Of a stretch of DNA of 64,000 bases, positions 31,974 through 42,514 are shown piece by piece; within the stretch, counting starts at the first letter, position 1; every line of letters starts with the position of its first letter. Below the pieces are notes generated by a model. That model was not told the origin of the DNA. It did no database searches and saw only the letters and a list, made by a program, of their open reading frames with translations. Position numbers and translations under genes: made by a program. Source of the stretch: Leishmania mexicana MHOM/GT/2001/U1103 (taxonomy: Eukaryota > Euglenozoa > Kinetoplastea > Trypanosomatida > Trypanosomatidae); the NCBI RefSeq assembly GCF_000234665.1, contig NC_018324.1, forward strand, positions 863,501 to 927,500, in the 5' to 3' direction.

Positions 31974-33359
31974 ATGGCGGAGGCGAAGGTGGTGAAGGAC
32001 CTGGCGGAGGTGTGCGCGAGTGGTGCGGAGACCTATAGCGCATGGACAACTGCGAAAGCTCTCGTGCAACGCCGCTACCTATCGGGGAAGGCGCAGGGCA
32101 CATTCGAGGACTGCTGCAAACTGCTAGCTTCCTTGACACGGGTGCTGCGGACGTACCTCCGCATCGATCTGGCACAGGAGCTGCTCCGTGATGTGCTCTT
32201 CCAAGTAATGGACCACTTCTCTACAAAACAGGCGGCAGGCGCTACAGCAGCCCTTTTGAAGGACGACGGCGCGACTCAGTCCTCCTTTGACCTAGCTGCC
32301 GCTAACTTTTTGCAGAACGTGTTTGACACACTCCTTTCTGCGACCACGCGCACCTACACGCTGATGGGGCCCATGCCGCTCGTTGTAGAGTGGAACAGAG
32401 ATGCAGATACCGGCGGCGTGGACGCCGCTGTGGCGCAGTCGAAGCACGCCGCGTCATGGGCCGAGGACGTAGTTCTCGAGTTTGCCCTTCGCGCAGCGGA
32501 CTTTCTTTCACAGACTCCAGAGGGCACTGATGCATTGTCTCGTTGGGCGCAGAATCTGTTTGTGTCGTACGAACAGCTGCTTGCTCTCCGTTTGACACTC
32601 CCGTCACCGCAATCCTCCACGCCGCAAGGCGGCAAAGGTACCTCGGCCGCTGCCCCCTCGCCGTCGGTGCCCGTCCCGGCGCTGGGGGCACAGATGCTCC
32701 GTATGAGCATCCTCAGTCGCGCCAGCAGAACTGGAAAAGAGTCTTCAGACAGCACCAGCGCAGCAACGACACCATTGACCGCCGCCGTGCACTGGCTCAC
32801 CCATTTCGCTCGTGAGCCGAACGCGGTCAATCACCTCTTCGCTCAGTACGTGTACATTGACATTCTTGGCCGAGGTCTACAGTGGAGCTCTACGTCTAAC
32901 GCTTCACCGGGCAACAGTGGCGCGTCTGTGAAGATGCCGCGTGAGCGCGTGAATGCGGCACTGGAGGAGAAGTGCGCGCTGACTCGTCGGGAGGCGATCT
33001 CTATGGCACGCGCTGCAGTAGAGGCATACTGGCAGGCGTTTCCGCTTGTGCTGCAGCAGACCAACTCGGCTAGCTCGCGGCGGTTGTCCAGCTGCGCGGA
33101 AGAGAGCGGCAAAGAGGACGCAAATGTTCACCCCCAATGCATGAACTTCTACCGTTGGACGTGGTTCCTCGACTCGCTGACGCTCACCTTCGCGTACAGC
33201 GGAAACGCGAGTGCGGGTGCCAATGAGGCCGCGGCGGCGCAGCAGCGGGAGAGGCAGAGGCACGTGTGCGCGCAGCTGCTGGAGACGTATGCGGACGTTG
33301 CAGCTGAGCTCCCGGGGTTAAAGTGGAAAGAGTTGGTTGCCGCCTACATTGGTGCATGA
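31974..33359 (+). CDS. Hypothetical helical protein, faintly GET4-like
   Basis: The 461-residue protein has a strong ATG (acaATGG). It is predicted by eye to be almost wholly helical, with low-complexity loops at about 205-265 and 400-430. The start (SAWTTAKALVQRRYLSGKAQ, then the hydrophobic helix CCKLLASLTRVLRTYLRIDL and ELLRDVLFQV) has the spacing of TPR-like helical repeats. HWLTHFAREPNAVNHLFAQY and a late NFYRWTWFLDSLTLTF segment recall, in the same order, the helices of GET4/TRC35, the cytosolic factor that passes tail-anchored proteins to GET3. Length is larger than usual for GET4 (about 310-330). The resemblance is weak and I would not assign the name without a profile-profile search. 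No signal peptide or membrane segment. Confidence 0.75.
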   Translation: MAEAKVVKDLAEVCASGAETYSAWTTAKALVQRRYLSGKAQGTFEDCCKLLASLTRVLRTYLRIDLAQELLRDVLFQVMDHFSTKQAAGATAALLKDDGATQSSFDLAAANFLQNVFDTLLSATTRTYTLMGPMPLVVEWNRDADTGGVDAAVAQSKHAASWAEDVVLEFALRAADFLSQTPEGTDALSRWAQNLFVSYEQLLALRLTLPSPQSSTPQGGKGTSAAAPSPSVPVPALGAQMLRMSILSRASRTGKESSDSTSAATTPLTAAVHWLTHFAREPNAVNHLFAQYVYIDILGRGLQWSSTSNASPGNSGASVKMPRERVNAALEEKCALTRREAISMARAAVEAYWQAFPLVLQQTNSASSRRLSSCAEESGKEDANVHPQCMNFYRWTWFLDSLTLTFAYSGNASAGANEAAAAQQRERQRHVCAQLLETYADVAAELPGLKWKELVAAYIGA

Positions 33360-34477
33360 AAAAGGCGGTTCGGGAAAGGGCAAGGTGGCTTGCAAGAGAT
33401 CGAGTTCCGCAGCAGTGGCTTGTGCGACGCGGTGCCTTTAGCGTTTCGATTCGCTTCTCCGCCAACTGCCTCCTTTTCGTCTGCTGCACTGCACTTCACC
33501 TGTAAGGGGGTGCTCGTCCACTAGCGTCTCGTGCGCATTTTCTTGGTGGTGGTGTTTCATTTTTCCTACTGAGCCGCTGCTGCTCTGTGTGGGTTTTTCT
33601 CAGCCTCCCGCCTCTTTTTTCCTTGTCTTGCTCCTATATTGTCGGCGACGTTTCCTTTGCGCGGTCAGCGAAGAAAAAAAGGACGTAGTCCTAGCCCTTT
33701 CCTCTTGATGCGCAGGGAAGTGTGTTCCTTCGGCTGCGTGTGCGTGTGTGTTTGCTCACCTCTGTGCTGCCTACTTTGTAGCTCAGCGTGACGCTTTCGA
33801 TTTCTGTTGCCTTTCTTCGTTTCTTCAAGTCATCCTTTTAGCGCTTGTCGACATCATCTTTCCTCCTGTCATGCACACACACACACATACACGCACACCC
33901 TCACACACGCCATGTGCTCATCTGCGTCGTCGCCCTTGCTATGGAGAGACAAAATGGGGGCTTCCCCGTTACTCCTCTTACGTGTCGGCTCCGCCCTTCA
34001 CAGAGCACCGTCCGCGAAACGCCCTGTGCCGAGGCCGCTCCTCTCCACTTCCCACCCCCGATCGACTTACCTCGAGCGCGTCTTACGCCGCTCCCCCTTT
34101 TTTTTCTCCCTTTGGGGCTAGCGCAGACCTCGTTGGGCATACGGGCACTGCTGACCTTTGCTCTCCTCCCTTCCTCCTCCTCTCTTCTCTCTACGCGCTT
34201 GAGCCGCACTGCGAAAGCAAACAGCACGCCCCGGGGAACGATACGCTCACGTCATCTCCCGGTCCTCCGCCGTCCGCCTTGGGCGCTTCCACTTTCGCGC
34301 AGCGTACGTGTGTGTGTGCGTGTGCGTGTACAAGGTTTCTCCAGCAGGCTCTCTCATTGACATCTGCGCATCTCATTCCCGGCCACGTTCAAACGGAGAG
34401 CGCCGCGGGATTCGCTCGCAGGCACTCCAGCACACTGACTCTCTTGCCCATCTCGTGTGTCTTCACCGGCGCCCACG
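33360..34477 (+). other. Intergenic spacer, 1.1 kb, no gene seen
   Basis: It is T/C-rich throughout, with a CA repeat at about 33871-33892 and another GT-rich run just before 34330. The final 120 bases contain several AG candidates upstream of the BBS4 start. Confidence 0.4.
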
Positions 34478-35965
34478 ATGCAAACGATTGGAGGCCGCGC
34501 GCCGGATGTGGCGCCGTTATCTGAAATAGGAAGCAGTAGAAACATCCTCGGCACCGAACTGGGTGGAACGGCCGCTTCGCCCCAACGCGGCAGCAGCGCC
34601 AGCGCCGCTTCCACAGCCGCGAATGCGCAGGAGAAGCTTGTGCAGGAGTTGCAGGCGATCCGCGAGAGACGCAACTGGCTCATCCACCTACTTTACGTCC
34701 GACAGGAGTACAGCAACTGCCTGCAGGTAATCGAAGCACAGCTTCGTGAGACGGAGGGCACGTGCGTGTACGCCCTGTACGTGAAGGGGCTGCTAAAACG
34801 TCTGGAGGGCTCTCTCTCCGAGTCGTTGGAGCTGGTGCAGACCGCCGTGATTATCAGCCCGGAGAACGCGGTCACCCGCACACAGCTTGGGCGTGCGCTG
34901 CACCTCCTTGGCCGTCACGAGGAGGCCATTCAAGCATTTCAGGAGGCGGCGAGCATTCGCGTCGTGAAAGGCCTCGGCGCGGACTGGGAGATCGAGTACT
35001 ACATCGGCCTCTGCCACCTGCACCGACGCCACTATCGTCGCGCCATCGATGCCTTCCTGCAGTCCATTTCCATTCAACGTCACGACTGCACTTACTTGCA
35101 GTTGGGAAAAGCGGCACTGCTGGCGCACGACTACGCGACTGCGCTGCAGGTGTACGAAGAGGCCGTGACGCTGTCGCCGACGAATCCGGACCTGCTTGCG
35201 ATGCTGGGCCACCTTTACCTCCAGCAAGGCAACCCCGGCGCGGCCTTTGACTACTTGGGTCGCTGTCTCACCATCCGCCCCACCCACATCGATGCCCTTG
35301 TCGCCGCCTCGAGCATCATCCAAGACAGCGGGGACTACGACGTGGCACTGACCAAGTACCGGATCGTGGTGGCGCAGCAGCCGGACTCGTCGCAGGTGTG
35401 GAACAACATCGGCGCCTGTTTTATTGGCAAGAAAATGACGTACGCAGCCGTCGCGTGTCTGCGAAAATCCATCTTCCTCTGCCCGTTTGATTGGATCAGC
35501 CACTACAACCTAGGCGTCGCGTTTCTAATGATCGGCCGCTACTGCTCGGCTCTGCAGTGCCTGAATGCGGCCGTGCACCTGCATGCCGACCACGCACCCG
35601 CATTTATGCTGCTCGGTATCTGTCTGGGTGAGATGAAGGATCTACCGAACGCGTGTCGCGCCTACGACCACGCCCTCGCGATGCAAGACGACTTCCTTGT
35701 GTATCTGAACTACGCGGTGACGCTGTACAAGGGTCGCTCTGGGGAAGAAGCGTGTACGAAATTCCGCGTCTTCCGCAGCGTATGGGACCAGCTCACACCC
35801 GAGCAGCGCCGCGAGCAGTCTTCGCTTATTCCTGGAGTCATACGACAGCTGGAGGACTTACTGGTGCCGCCCTCGGAGCCGCCGATGTCCACCTCTGACC
35901 CTGTGCCGGAAGACAGCACTGGGGCTGCAGTGGCAGCGGCACCGAATCCCGAGTCGGTGCCGTAG
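34478..35965 (+). CDS. BBS4: BBS4, BBSome subunit (TPR protein)
   Basis: I start at the ATG at 34478 (495 residues); the frame extends 21 bases upstream only through a GTG. After a Gly/Ser/Ala-rich leader of about 45 residues, the segment RNWLIHLLYVRQEYSNCLQV (from residue 65) matches the BBS4 N-terminus very closely. It is followed by about a dozen tetratricopeptide repeats to about residue 440. Highly BBS4-like blocks include RLEGSLSESLELVQTAV, RHDCTYLQLGKAALL, SGDYDVALTKYRIV, WNNIGACFIGKKM and CPFDWISHYNLGVAF. BBS4 is a TPR subunit of the BBSome, the coat that moves membrane cargo in and out of cilia; here it would serve the flagellum. The C-terminal 50 residues are Pro/Ser/Ala-rich and disordered. 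Its 3'UTR contains the first copy of the dispersed repeat described below. Confidence 0.95.
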   Translation: MQTIGGRAPDVAPLSEIGSSRNILGTELGGTAASPQRGSSASAASTAANAQEKLVQELQAIRERRNWLIHLLYVRQEYSNCLQVIEAQLRETEGTCVYALYVKGLLKRLEGSLSESLELVQTAVIISPENAVTRTQLGRALHLLGRHEEAIQAFQEAASIRVVKGLGADWEIEYYIGLCHLHRRHYRRAIDAFLQSISIQRHDCTYLQLGKAALLAHDYATALQVYEEAVTLSPTNPDLLAMLGHLYLQQGNPGAAFDYLGRCLTIRPTHIDALVAASSIIQDSGDYDVALTKYRIVVAQQPDSSQVWNNIGACFIGKKMTYAAVACLRKSIFLCPFDWISHYNLGVAFLMIGRYCSALQCLNAAVHLHADHAPAFMLLGICLGEMKDLPNACRAYDHALAMQDDFLVYLNYAVTLYKGRSGEEACTKFRVFRSVWDQLTPEQRREQSSLIPGVIRQLEDLLVPPSEPPMSTSDPVPEDSTGAAVAAAPNPESVP

Positions 35966-36489
35966 GAGCAGTCGAAGGCGTGGAGAGGGAAGAAGTGCCA
36001 CACACCGTTGTGCAGCGGCACGTGCTCATTTGTTTTGGCGTTTGGGGGGTGAGGGTGGGGAATAATCGTTTATGGAGGAGACGGTTCGGTTTGGATCTCC
36101 ATGCATGCAGCAGAGCCCGGAGTGGGGGTTGTCCAGGATGCATCCATCCCTTTTTTCTGCTGTTGCCTATCAGATTTTTTTGTGTGTGTTTGCGTCCACT
36201 CTGTATTCCCCCTCCCCCTCCACCCCCGCTCTCGCGCTGTTGTCCCGATTGGCTGCAAAGGGGTGAGCTCCATAGTTGCCACCCAACTCGTCCCTCTTTG
36301 TTGTTCTTCCTCTACGAATCGGTTCTGGCTTTCCATTTCCCTTTGCGGTGGTGGCGGAGGTGAAGGAACATGCGCGTTCAAAAGGAAAAAAAGAGAGAAT
36401 ACCCTTCCGCATGCAGTGGTGTCCTTTATGCAACTTTATGGTGGTGGTGAAGGTGTGTGTGAGTGAGGGGGAGGGAGTGTCTGTCTTAC

Positions 36490-37060
36490 TTTTGCCGCTC
36501 TGCATAGTATCCGAGACCAATGCTCTCACTCTGTGTAGGGAGGCCAAGCAGAACCCCCCCCTTCCTCCTACCCGTTACGAATGCAGAGCCAGCTCTGGTG
36601 GTGACAGGGTCGTGCACCTACCTATGTAGGGGGGAGGCCAGAGCGATGCATCGCTGCTGATGTCGGTGGTGAGATCGTGCATTGAAGTCGCGTCGGGGCG
36701 CGCTGCGACACTCCAGACGTCTGTACCGCCCATGTGATGGGCAGCGTGTCAGCGTGACTCGAGCCTATCCCCCCTCCCTCCCCCGGACCTTTCAGTGCCG
36801 ACTGGTGTGGGGAGCCTGGGCCACTCCTGGAGATGCACCAGGTGGCGACCGGCTTAATCGGAGCGGCCGCGAGGCGTGACATGCAAGGCGGGCGAGTGGG
36901 TAGCGTTTGAGGCGCAGGCCGTGCTCGGATGACTGAGTCGACATTCCTGTGAAGCGTGTCTTCAGCAGCTTCGCGGCACGCGATATGGGGGGGCCTGTGG
37001 CAGCCCGGTAGATGGAGTGGAGCTCGGCTCATGTTATGTGACAGAATGGGCGGGTTGAAC
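36490..37060. mobile_element. SIDER-like dispersed repeat, copy A
   Basis: The core at 36582-37032 matches 58034-58485 in direct orientation with only two substitutions and one extra G in copy B, counted by eye. On both sides the match continues but with clear divergence, for example the CCAATGCTCTCACTCTGTGT stretch against CCAGTGCCCCCACTCTATGT. The full element is therefore about 550-580 bp. Size, intergenic 3'UTR location and non-coding content fit the short degenerate retroposons (SIDER) of Leishmania. That name is an inference because no consensus could be compared. It lies about 0.5 kb downstream of BBS4. Confidence 0.75.
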
Positions 37061-37769
37061 AACAACAAAGTGCATCGCTTCACTCCTCCCCCTTCTCATC
37101 CCTTATCCCTTTCCATTGCCACTTGAAACGCCCTCCCCACACTCACGCAAGAAGCCCCCCCCCCCACACACACACACCAAAAAAAATCATAATAAGGCAA
37201 AGCATCAACGAAAGAGAAGGAGGCGCACGTATTTTCGTGTGTGTGCGTGTCTGTGTGTCCTTCTCCCCTCTCCTCTTCATAGCATCCCCCTTTCGCAGTG
37301 GTGGTGTTTTGGTCTCCTTTTACGTCTTCTTTTTTTTCTATATTATCCCCCTTGTGCTGGTTACATCTCTTGTATTCTGAGTGTCTTCGCCGCCCACCGC
37401 CGCCGCCGCCCTCCTCCCTCCCATTCTTTTTCCGTCTCCCTCCGGGCACTTTGCTTTTCGCCTCTTTTGTTTGTGCTCGTTGTGTGCCCTCTATCGCTCT
37501 TCCACTGGACCCGTTGTGTGTGTGTGTGCGTGTTTCATTCTGCTTTCTCTCTTGGCCCTTCTTCGCTTTTGTGTTTCCTTCCCCTCCCCCTCCCTCTGTG
37601 GCTTGTCCCATTCTTTTCTGCTTTTGGCCGTCTTCCCTTTTCCCTTGCATTCGCTTCTCTCTTCCAAGTCCCTGCCACTCAGCGTGTGTGTGTGTTACGT
37701 TCTTGTGCCCGTTTTTCAAACCCTCGTGTCTTGTCTTCTTGTGTATCCTTTTAGGTGCCGACTGGACTC

Positions 37770-37813
37770 TCTACCACCCGTCGCCTTCTTCCTCTTCCGC
37801 TTCTTTCTCCCAG
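37770..37813 (+). promoter_or_regulatory. Polypyrimidine tract and putative spliced-leader acceptor
   Basis: The C/T-rich stretch up to 37811 (with cttcttcctcttccgcttct) ends in CAG, AG at 37812-37813. The ATG at 37836 follows 22 bases later. This is the best-formed acceptor in the window after the one for the DRG gene. Confidence 0.55.
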
Positions 37814-37835
37814 ATAGGCCCTGCGTGTACTAACA

Positions 37836-39281
37836 ATGAGGATGCCATCGGTCTTTACTGCACCATCGACGTACATGGCCGACCTCGAAGTCTGCGCGGC
37901 GACTGCATACCAGGCGCACTCCGAAGCCGCCATCGCAGGTGGCAGCGATACATGCAAGCCAGCGGCCACCACCGCCTCACCGCTACCGGGGCCCGCACGG
38001 CCGCGTTTGACGCCGCACGCTGTGAACGCGGATGCACATGGTGCAAGGGAGCTGTCGATCAGCAGCACGGCTGTAGCGCCGGCTTATCAGCTACGCGGCG
38101 AGCTCGGCCGTGGCCAGTACGGTTGTGTCTACTTGGTGGAAGAGTGCGTGCACCACCATCTGTTCGCTGTGAAGGCTACTTACGACCCGATGCAAGTAGC
38201 TGCCTTGCGTGAACAACAGAGGCGCCAGGAGCGGCAACAGCAGAAGCCGTCCAAGGGCTCCGGTGGCTGCGTTCGAGAGGCAGCATTCTGGCCGTGCGTG
38301 CCACACGAGGAGGACCACGCTGTGGTACCGTTTCCACCCCAACTGCGGCACTTCAGCAACGAGGTTATGTGTCTGCGGGAGTGCCACTCGCCTTTCATTG
38401 TCCGCCTTGAGGGGGCCGATAAAGGCGAGAACGGTGAGGATTTGCTTATCATGGAATACGTCGACTGCGGGGATCTTCGCCGAGAGATTCGGCGACGGTG
38501 CGCCGCGGGCACGCCCTTTACCGAGACAGAAGCCGTCTTTGTGTTCCTGCAGCTCTGTCTGGCTGTCGATCACTTGCATCATCTGAACATCTTGCATCAC
38601 GACTTGAAGCCAGAGAACATTATGCTCAGCAGCACAGGGATCATCAAGCTCGGAGACTTTGGTTTTGCAAAGAAGTACACGGAGCCGGTGTCCCATCGTG
38701 TCGCATCGACTGGGTGCGGCACTCCGTACTACCTCAGCCCTGAGGCCCTCCGTGGCGACCGGTACTCCCTGAAAAGCGAGATGTGGTCCCTCGGTGTCAT
38801 CCTCTACGAACTCCTGGCACTCACTGGCCCTTTTGCTGCTGCGACGCGCGCGGAGCTGCGAGCCCATGTCCACAACGCCGACTACGCCAAGCTGCCGACA
38901 ATCTACTCGAATGACCTGCGGTCCGTGTGCTACCAACTACTGACCCTCGACCCCGACCAGCGCCCCTCGACGCGCGACCTGTTCCAGGACAACGAGTACC
39001 TGCGCGAACAGCTCAACGCGCTACGCCGCATCTCCGAGTGCTCCGTGAATATGAGCACGGAGGAGAAAGGCTCCATGTTTCATTCCATTAGTGCCGCACT
39101 GCGCCGCAAGCCGCCGAGCGCGAAAGGGCCCGCCACCGCCTCGTTTAACCTTGGATGGGGTGGCAGCTACCAAATTAGCTCTCATGGCCAGGGCAGCGCA
39201 AGACCCGAAGCGGGGCCGAAGCCTCGAGTTGAGAGGCCGGCAGCGATGATGCCGGTTGCGCGGACCCGCAATGTATGCTAA
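37836..39281 (+). CDS. NEK-like protein kinase with HHD catalytic loop
   Basis: A 481-residue Ser/Thr kinase. The leader of about 85 residues is Ala/Pro/Thr-rich. The glycine loop GRGQYGCVYLV starts at residue 91, the VAVK-type lysine is K113 (LFAVK), and an insert of about 55 Gln/Arg/Glu-rich residues follows beta3. The catalytic loop reads HHDLKPEN with H254-H255-D256, DFG is at 274-276, and the activation segment ends GCGTPYYLSPE (SPE at 301-303). The GTPYYLSPE signature, the DLRSVCYQLLTLDPDQRPS helix near the end of the kinase domain and general spacing are NEK-like. NEKs in flagellates control flagellar length and the cell cycle. The Arg of the usual HRD is His, so it is a non-RD kinase, but the catalytic Asp, Lys and DFG are all present and it is likely active. 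The C-terminal 90 residues are disordered. Confidence 0.88.
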   Translation: MRMPSVFTAPSTYMADLEVCAATAYQAHSEAAIAGGSDTCKPAATTASPLPGPARPRLTPHAVNADAHGARELSISSTAVAPAYQLRGELGRGQYGCVYLVEECVHHHLFAVKATYDPMQVAALREQQRRQERQQQKPSKGSGGCVREAAFWPCVPHEEDHAVVPFPPQLRHFSNEVMCLRECHSPFIVRLEGADKGENGEDLLIMEYVDCGDLRREIRRRCAAGTPFTETEAVFVFLQLCLAVDHLHHLNILHHDLKPENIMLSSTGIIKLGDFGFAKKYTEPVSHRVASTGCGTPYYLSPEALRGDRYSLKSEMWSLGVILYELLALTGPFAAATRAELRAHVHNADYAKLPTIYSNDLRSVCYQLLTLDPDQRPSTRDLFQDNEYLREQLNALRRISECSVNMSTEEKGSMFHSISAALRRKPPSAKGPATASFNLGWGGSYQISSHGQGSARPEAGPKPRVERPAAMMPVARTRNVC

Positions 39282-40125
39282 AGAAAAAAGGTAAGAGCAA
39301 CGCACACGGTCGTTGCAGGACGCGATGGACTCCTCCTACGCCTTCCCCCGCCTTTCTACATGTCTGCACTTGCAGTGCGCGTGTGCCTCCACGTGTGCGC
39401 TCCTTCCCTTTAGCTGCCTTGCCTGGTCCCGTGGGTGCGCGCCAACCCTTCTCAGTCACGCGCTCCGTCCAACCGTATTATATTTTGTGATGATTGTCGT
39501 TTTGTTTTTTTTTCGTTCTTTTCTTTGGGGGGGGGGGCTCTTTCGCCTGGGACTCCTTTTCTTTCAATTCCTAATGCAAGGTGTGCTCATCTGGATCTTT
39601 GTTCTTCTCCATCGCGGGCCCAGGGGTCGATTTCGCTCTATCCCCCCCCCTCCTCCCTCCCTTCCCATGCCTTCTGCTACAGTGGATCGCGTCAGTTAAA
39701 TGCACTGCTTGTCTCTTTCTCTCTTGCTTTCTTTCCTCCACTCGTGCCCCTCTTATCACCATTATCTTGGTGCCTTTGCCGCCTCAACGGCCACTAATGC
39801 TGCTACTGCCTTGTTATATGTTTACCACGCGTGGTCTCATGGGGACTAACATCATCAACCGGCGCCTCCCCCTCCCTCTCTCACTCAGTCCTCTTCGCTT
39901 TTTCTTATCTCCCCACTTGGGAGGCCGAGCGGTGCAGGATGGTACACACATGCAGGAAGGGATGGAGGAACACCTGCAAGCTTCCTCCTTCTCCTTCTTC
40001 CCTCCCAACCCCGGCCACCCGCCACATAACCTGGCTCTTCTTTGTAGTTCTGCTACGCCCGTGCCCGGGTACACGTATATTTGTTGGTTGGCTCGTGGCA
40101 GAGTGGAACACTGAAGAGACGAAGA

Positions 40126-40375
40126 GACATATGCATATATGTATATGTATAGATGTGTTTGTGTATATATCTTTGTATATTTCTGTGTATATGTATATGC
40201 ATGTATATATATATATATGTGTGTTTGTGCGTGTGTGTCTTCGTGCTATTATAAGCTCGTTTTATGTTTCGTTGCCTCTGCTTCGATATCGAGAGCTCTC
40301 TTGATGGATATCTCTCGACACCTAAATATATATATATATATATAGATGTGTAAATGTATATGTGTGTATGTGTGC
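40126..40375. repeat. TA/TG-rich alternating purine-pyrimidine tract
   Basis: About 250 bases rich in TATATA, TGTATA and TGTGTG, including pure TA runs at about 40205-40217 and 40326-40344. A short inverted repeat lies between them (tcgagag near 40287 and ctctcga near 40312). AT-rich blocks of this length are rare elsewhere in the window. Confidence 0.7.
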
Positions 40376-42354
40376 TCCGAGGTGCACTTCCAGGCCACTG
40401 TTTCGCTTGTGTTTGTCTTTGCTCTCTTCTGATTTTTCTTTTGAGGGGTTGTCGTTTCATGTGCAGCAATGAGCGCCACTTTTGTGTGTTGTCTATCTCT
40501 TTCTTTTTTCGGTTGCATTTCTCTTCACATATCCCTGCGCGCCTTTACGCTGTATGCCTGTGGGCTTGTGCTACGCTCCCCTCACTGTGTGTGATCACAC
40601 TTGTGTAGCGCGTTCATGTGTGATTATGCTTTATACCGCTGCATGGAATTTTTTTCGTTGTTGCTGTCCGTTGGCTTCCTCTCCTTTACCTCCCTCCCCC
40701 TCTCCCTCTCTCTTCCCCTCCCCCTCCCCCATTCTACCTCTTCCTAGGCATCCCCCTTGTTATTTCCCCCTTAGGCATTTTCACCCTTTCTGCGTGCCAT
40801 CTGTCTCGCCTCCCTTCCACTGTTTATTATTATTATTCTACCTCCTCTAACCTTTGTGTTGTTGTTTGAAAGGTAAGCATGTGTGTGATCGTGTATCGGG
40901 CCTGCTTTTCTCCTTCCTCACCCACTCCCCTATCTGTAGTGCTGTCCCCCTCCCTCCCTGATTTTCTTGTTGTGGCTCTCTTCTGTAAATTTGGGTGTTG
41001 TGTGTGTAACTCTCATCTCCCTCTACTTGTTTTTTTTTGAGCTGCACATGTATTACCTTACTCTGGCCGTGCTTGTCTTGTGCGTTTTTTTTCCGGTTTC
41101 CTCTACACCCTGCCCTAACCTACTCTGCTCCCTGCACTCTCCACCCCTCTCTGTATGCACACACATGCGTATACATGTCTGCCTTTATCGCGTGGGTGTA
41201 CGTGTGCTTCTCTGTCAAGGCGAAGCAGACAGAAAGCCCAGGAGTGCTCTCTCGCTTTGCTTCCCGCGTTTACCTTCGTGCCTCCTACATGATCACCGGA
41301 TACTATTTTCCGTCTGTGTCTCCTCTCTCCCTGTTCTCTCCTTTTACTGTCGCTTATTCAGGCTTCTTCTCGTGATGATGATGCGGACAAGGTATGGACG
41401 CTTACCGTAGCAAGTTACCCTGCCCCCTTCCCCACTCCTCCTCCTCGTTCACCATGTTGCACATCAGAAAGCGAAAGTAAGCAGAAAAAATCTCGGCTGA
41501 TTCACCGGATGTGTGCGCAGCGGGTGGTGTGCTTATGCCACTTGTCACCAACGTGTGCCATGCTGTGCGCAGCCGAAAACCTGTCCATCTACCAAAAGAA
41601 GAAACAAAGTACCGGCGGCCTTACCTTTACTGACGCTGATGTGCTTCCTAGGTCTCTCTGTTTCTCTCTCCCCCTCTCTTGATGGGAGCAACAGGTGGCA
41701 TGCGGGAACGGCGAAGCAAGAGAGGAGGAGGAGGGGGGAGGGAATAAAATGTTCAGCGTGCCACGCGGGAAGGATATGCGCAGGAAACGACATGAATAGT
41801 GACGTGGCACCGTTGGAGAGCAAAAAAAAGAGGAAGAAGATGCACGAGAGGAGGCTGGCGCGTATTGCCTGAATCAGTGTTCCTTCACTCTCCCCCACCC
41901 CTGACCCCCTATCCCTTTGCTTGATGTTTTGCTTCTTTTATGCTGTGCAGTTTCGTAGGGGGTTTTCTAGTGACGCGTGGCAGGTAGGGAGCTGTCACTT
42001 CCCTGTCTGTCTTCATTATCTATGCTCCCTATTTTTTTTTCTGTCGTATACGCTTGGAAAACACATACCGTCTTAGTGCCCTTCTCTTATCTCCGTTGGT
42101 CAGTGTGTGTCTCACCCGCGACTTCGTTTCGTGTTTGTCCGTCTCTCTCTCTTTTTCTCCCGCCTCCTTTCCAGCACTGGTGTCTTGTTGTATATGCATG
42201 TGTGTGTGTTTGCTTCTCGATGCATGCAGGAGGGTGCTGCATGTGTCGCATGTGCCTGTTCATGTGCGTGTGAGTGTGTGCGCATAGGTTTTTGAAGTAC
42301 TGGAACTATTTCATTCCTATATGCTTGCCGAGGCACCAACAATGCAGATGCACC

Positions 42355-42379
42355 CCCTCCCTCCCTCCCTCCCTCCCTC
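42355..42379. repeat. CCCT tetranucleotide repeat
   Basis: Consecutive CCCT units occur on the + strand in T/C-rich DNA. No gene is adjacent. Confidence 0.7.
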
Positions 42380-42482
42380 ACACGTGTTGCTTGGGTGATT
42401 TTTTTTTTACTTTCCTCTCTCCCTCTCCTTCAGCTAGAAGGAGCTACGTAATTCGTCGTTCCTTCTCTCTTCTGTGTATGTA

Positions 42483-42483
<1 letters not shown>

Positions 42484-42509
<26 letters not shown>
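42484..42509. repeat. TG dinucleotide repeat
   Basis: About twelve TG units follow TGTATGTA. Confidence 0.75.

Positions 42510-42514
<5 letters not shown>

Larger units (their letters stand above)
35966..37835 (+). other. Intergenic spacer, 1.9 kb, with dispersed repeat
   Basis: It contains the SIDER-like repeat at about 36490-37060 and, from 37080 on, T/C-rich DNA with a C run at 37158-37166, CA and GT runs and CT blocks. A 304-residue frame at 37298-38212 partly overlaps the kinase gene in another frame and is low-complexity, so it is not accepted. Confidence 0.5.

Noticed and set aside
31873..31995. Upstream ATG frame overlapping the start of the gene at 31974
   Set aside because: It has a good-looking start context, but a pyrimidine tract followed by AG at 31908-31909 would place the spliced leader downstream of this ATG, so it is probably not in the mature mRNA.
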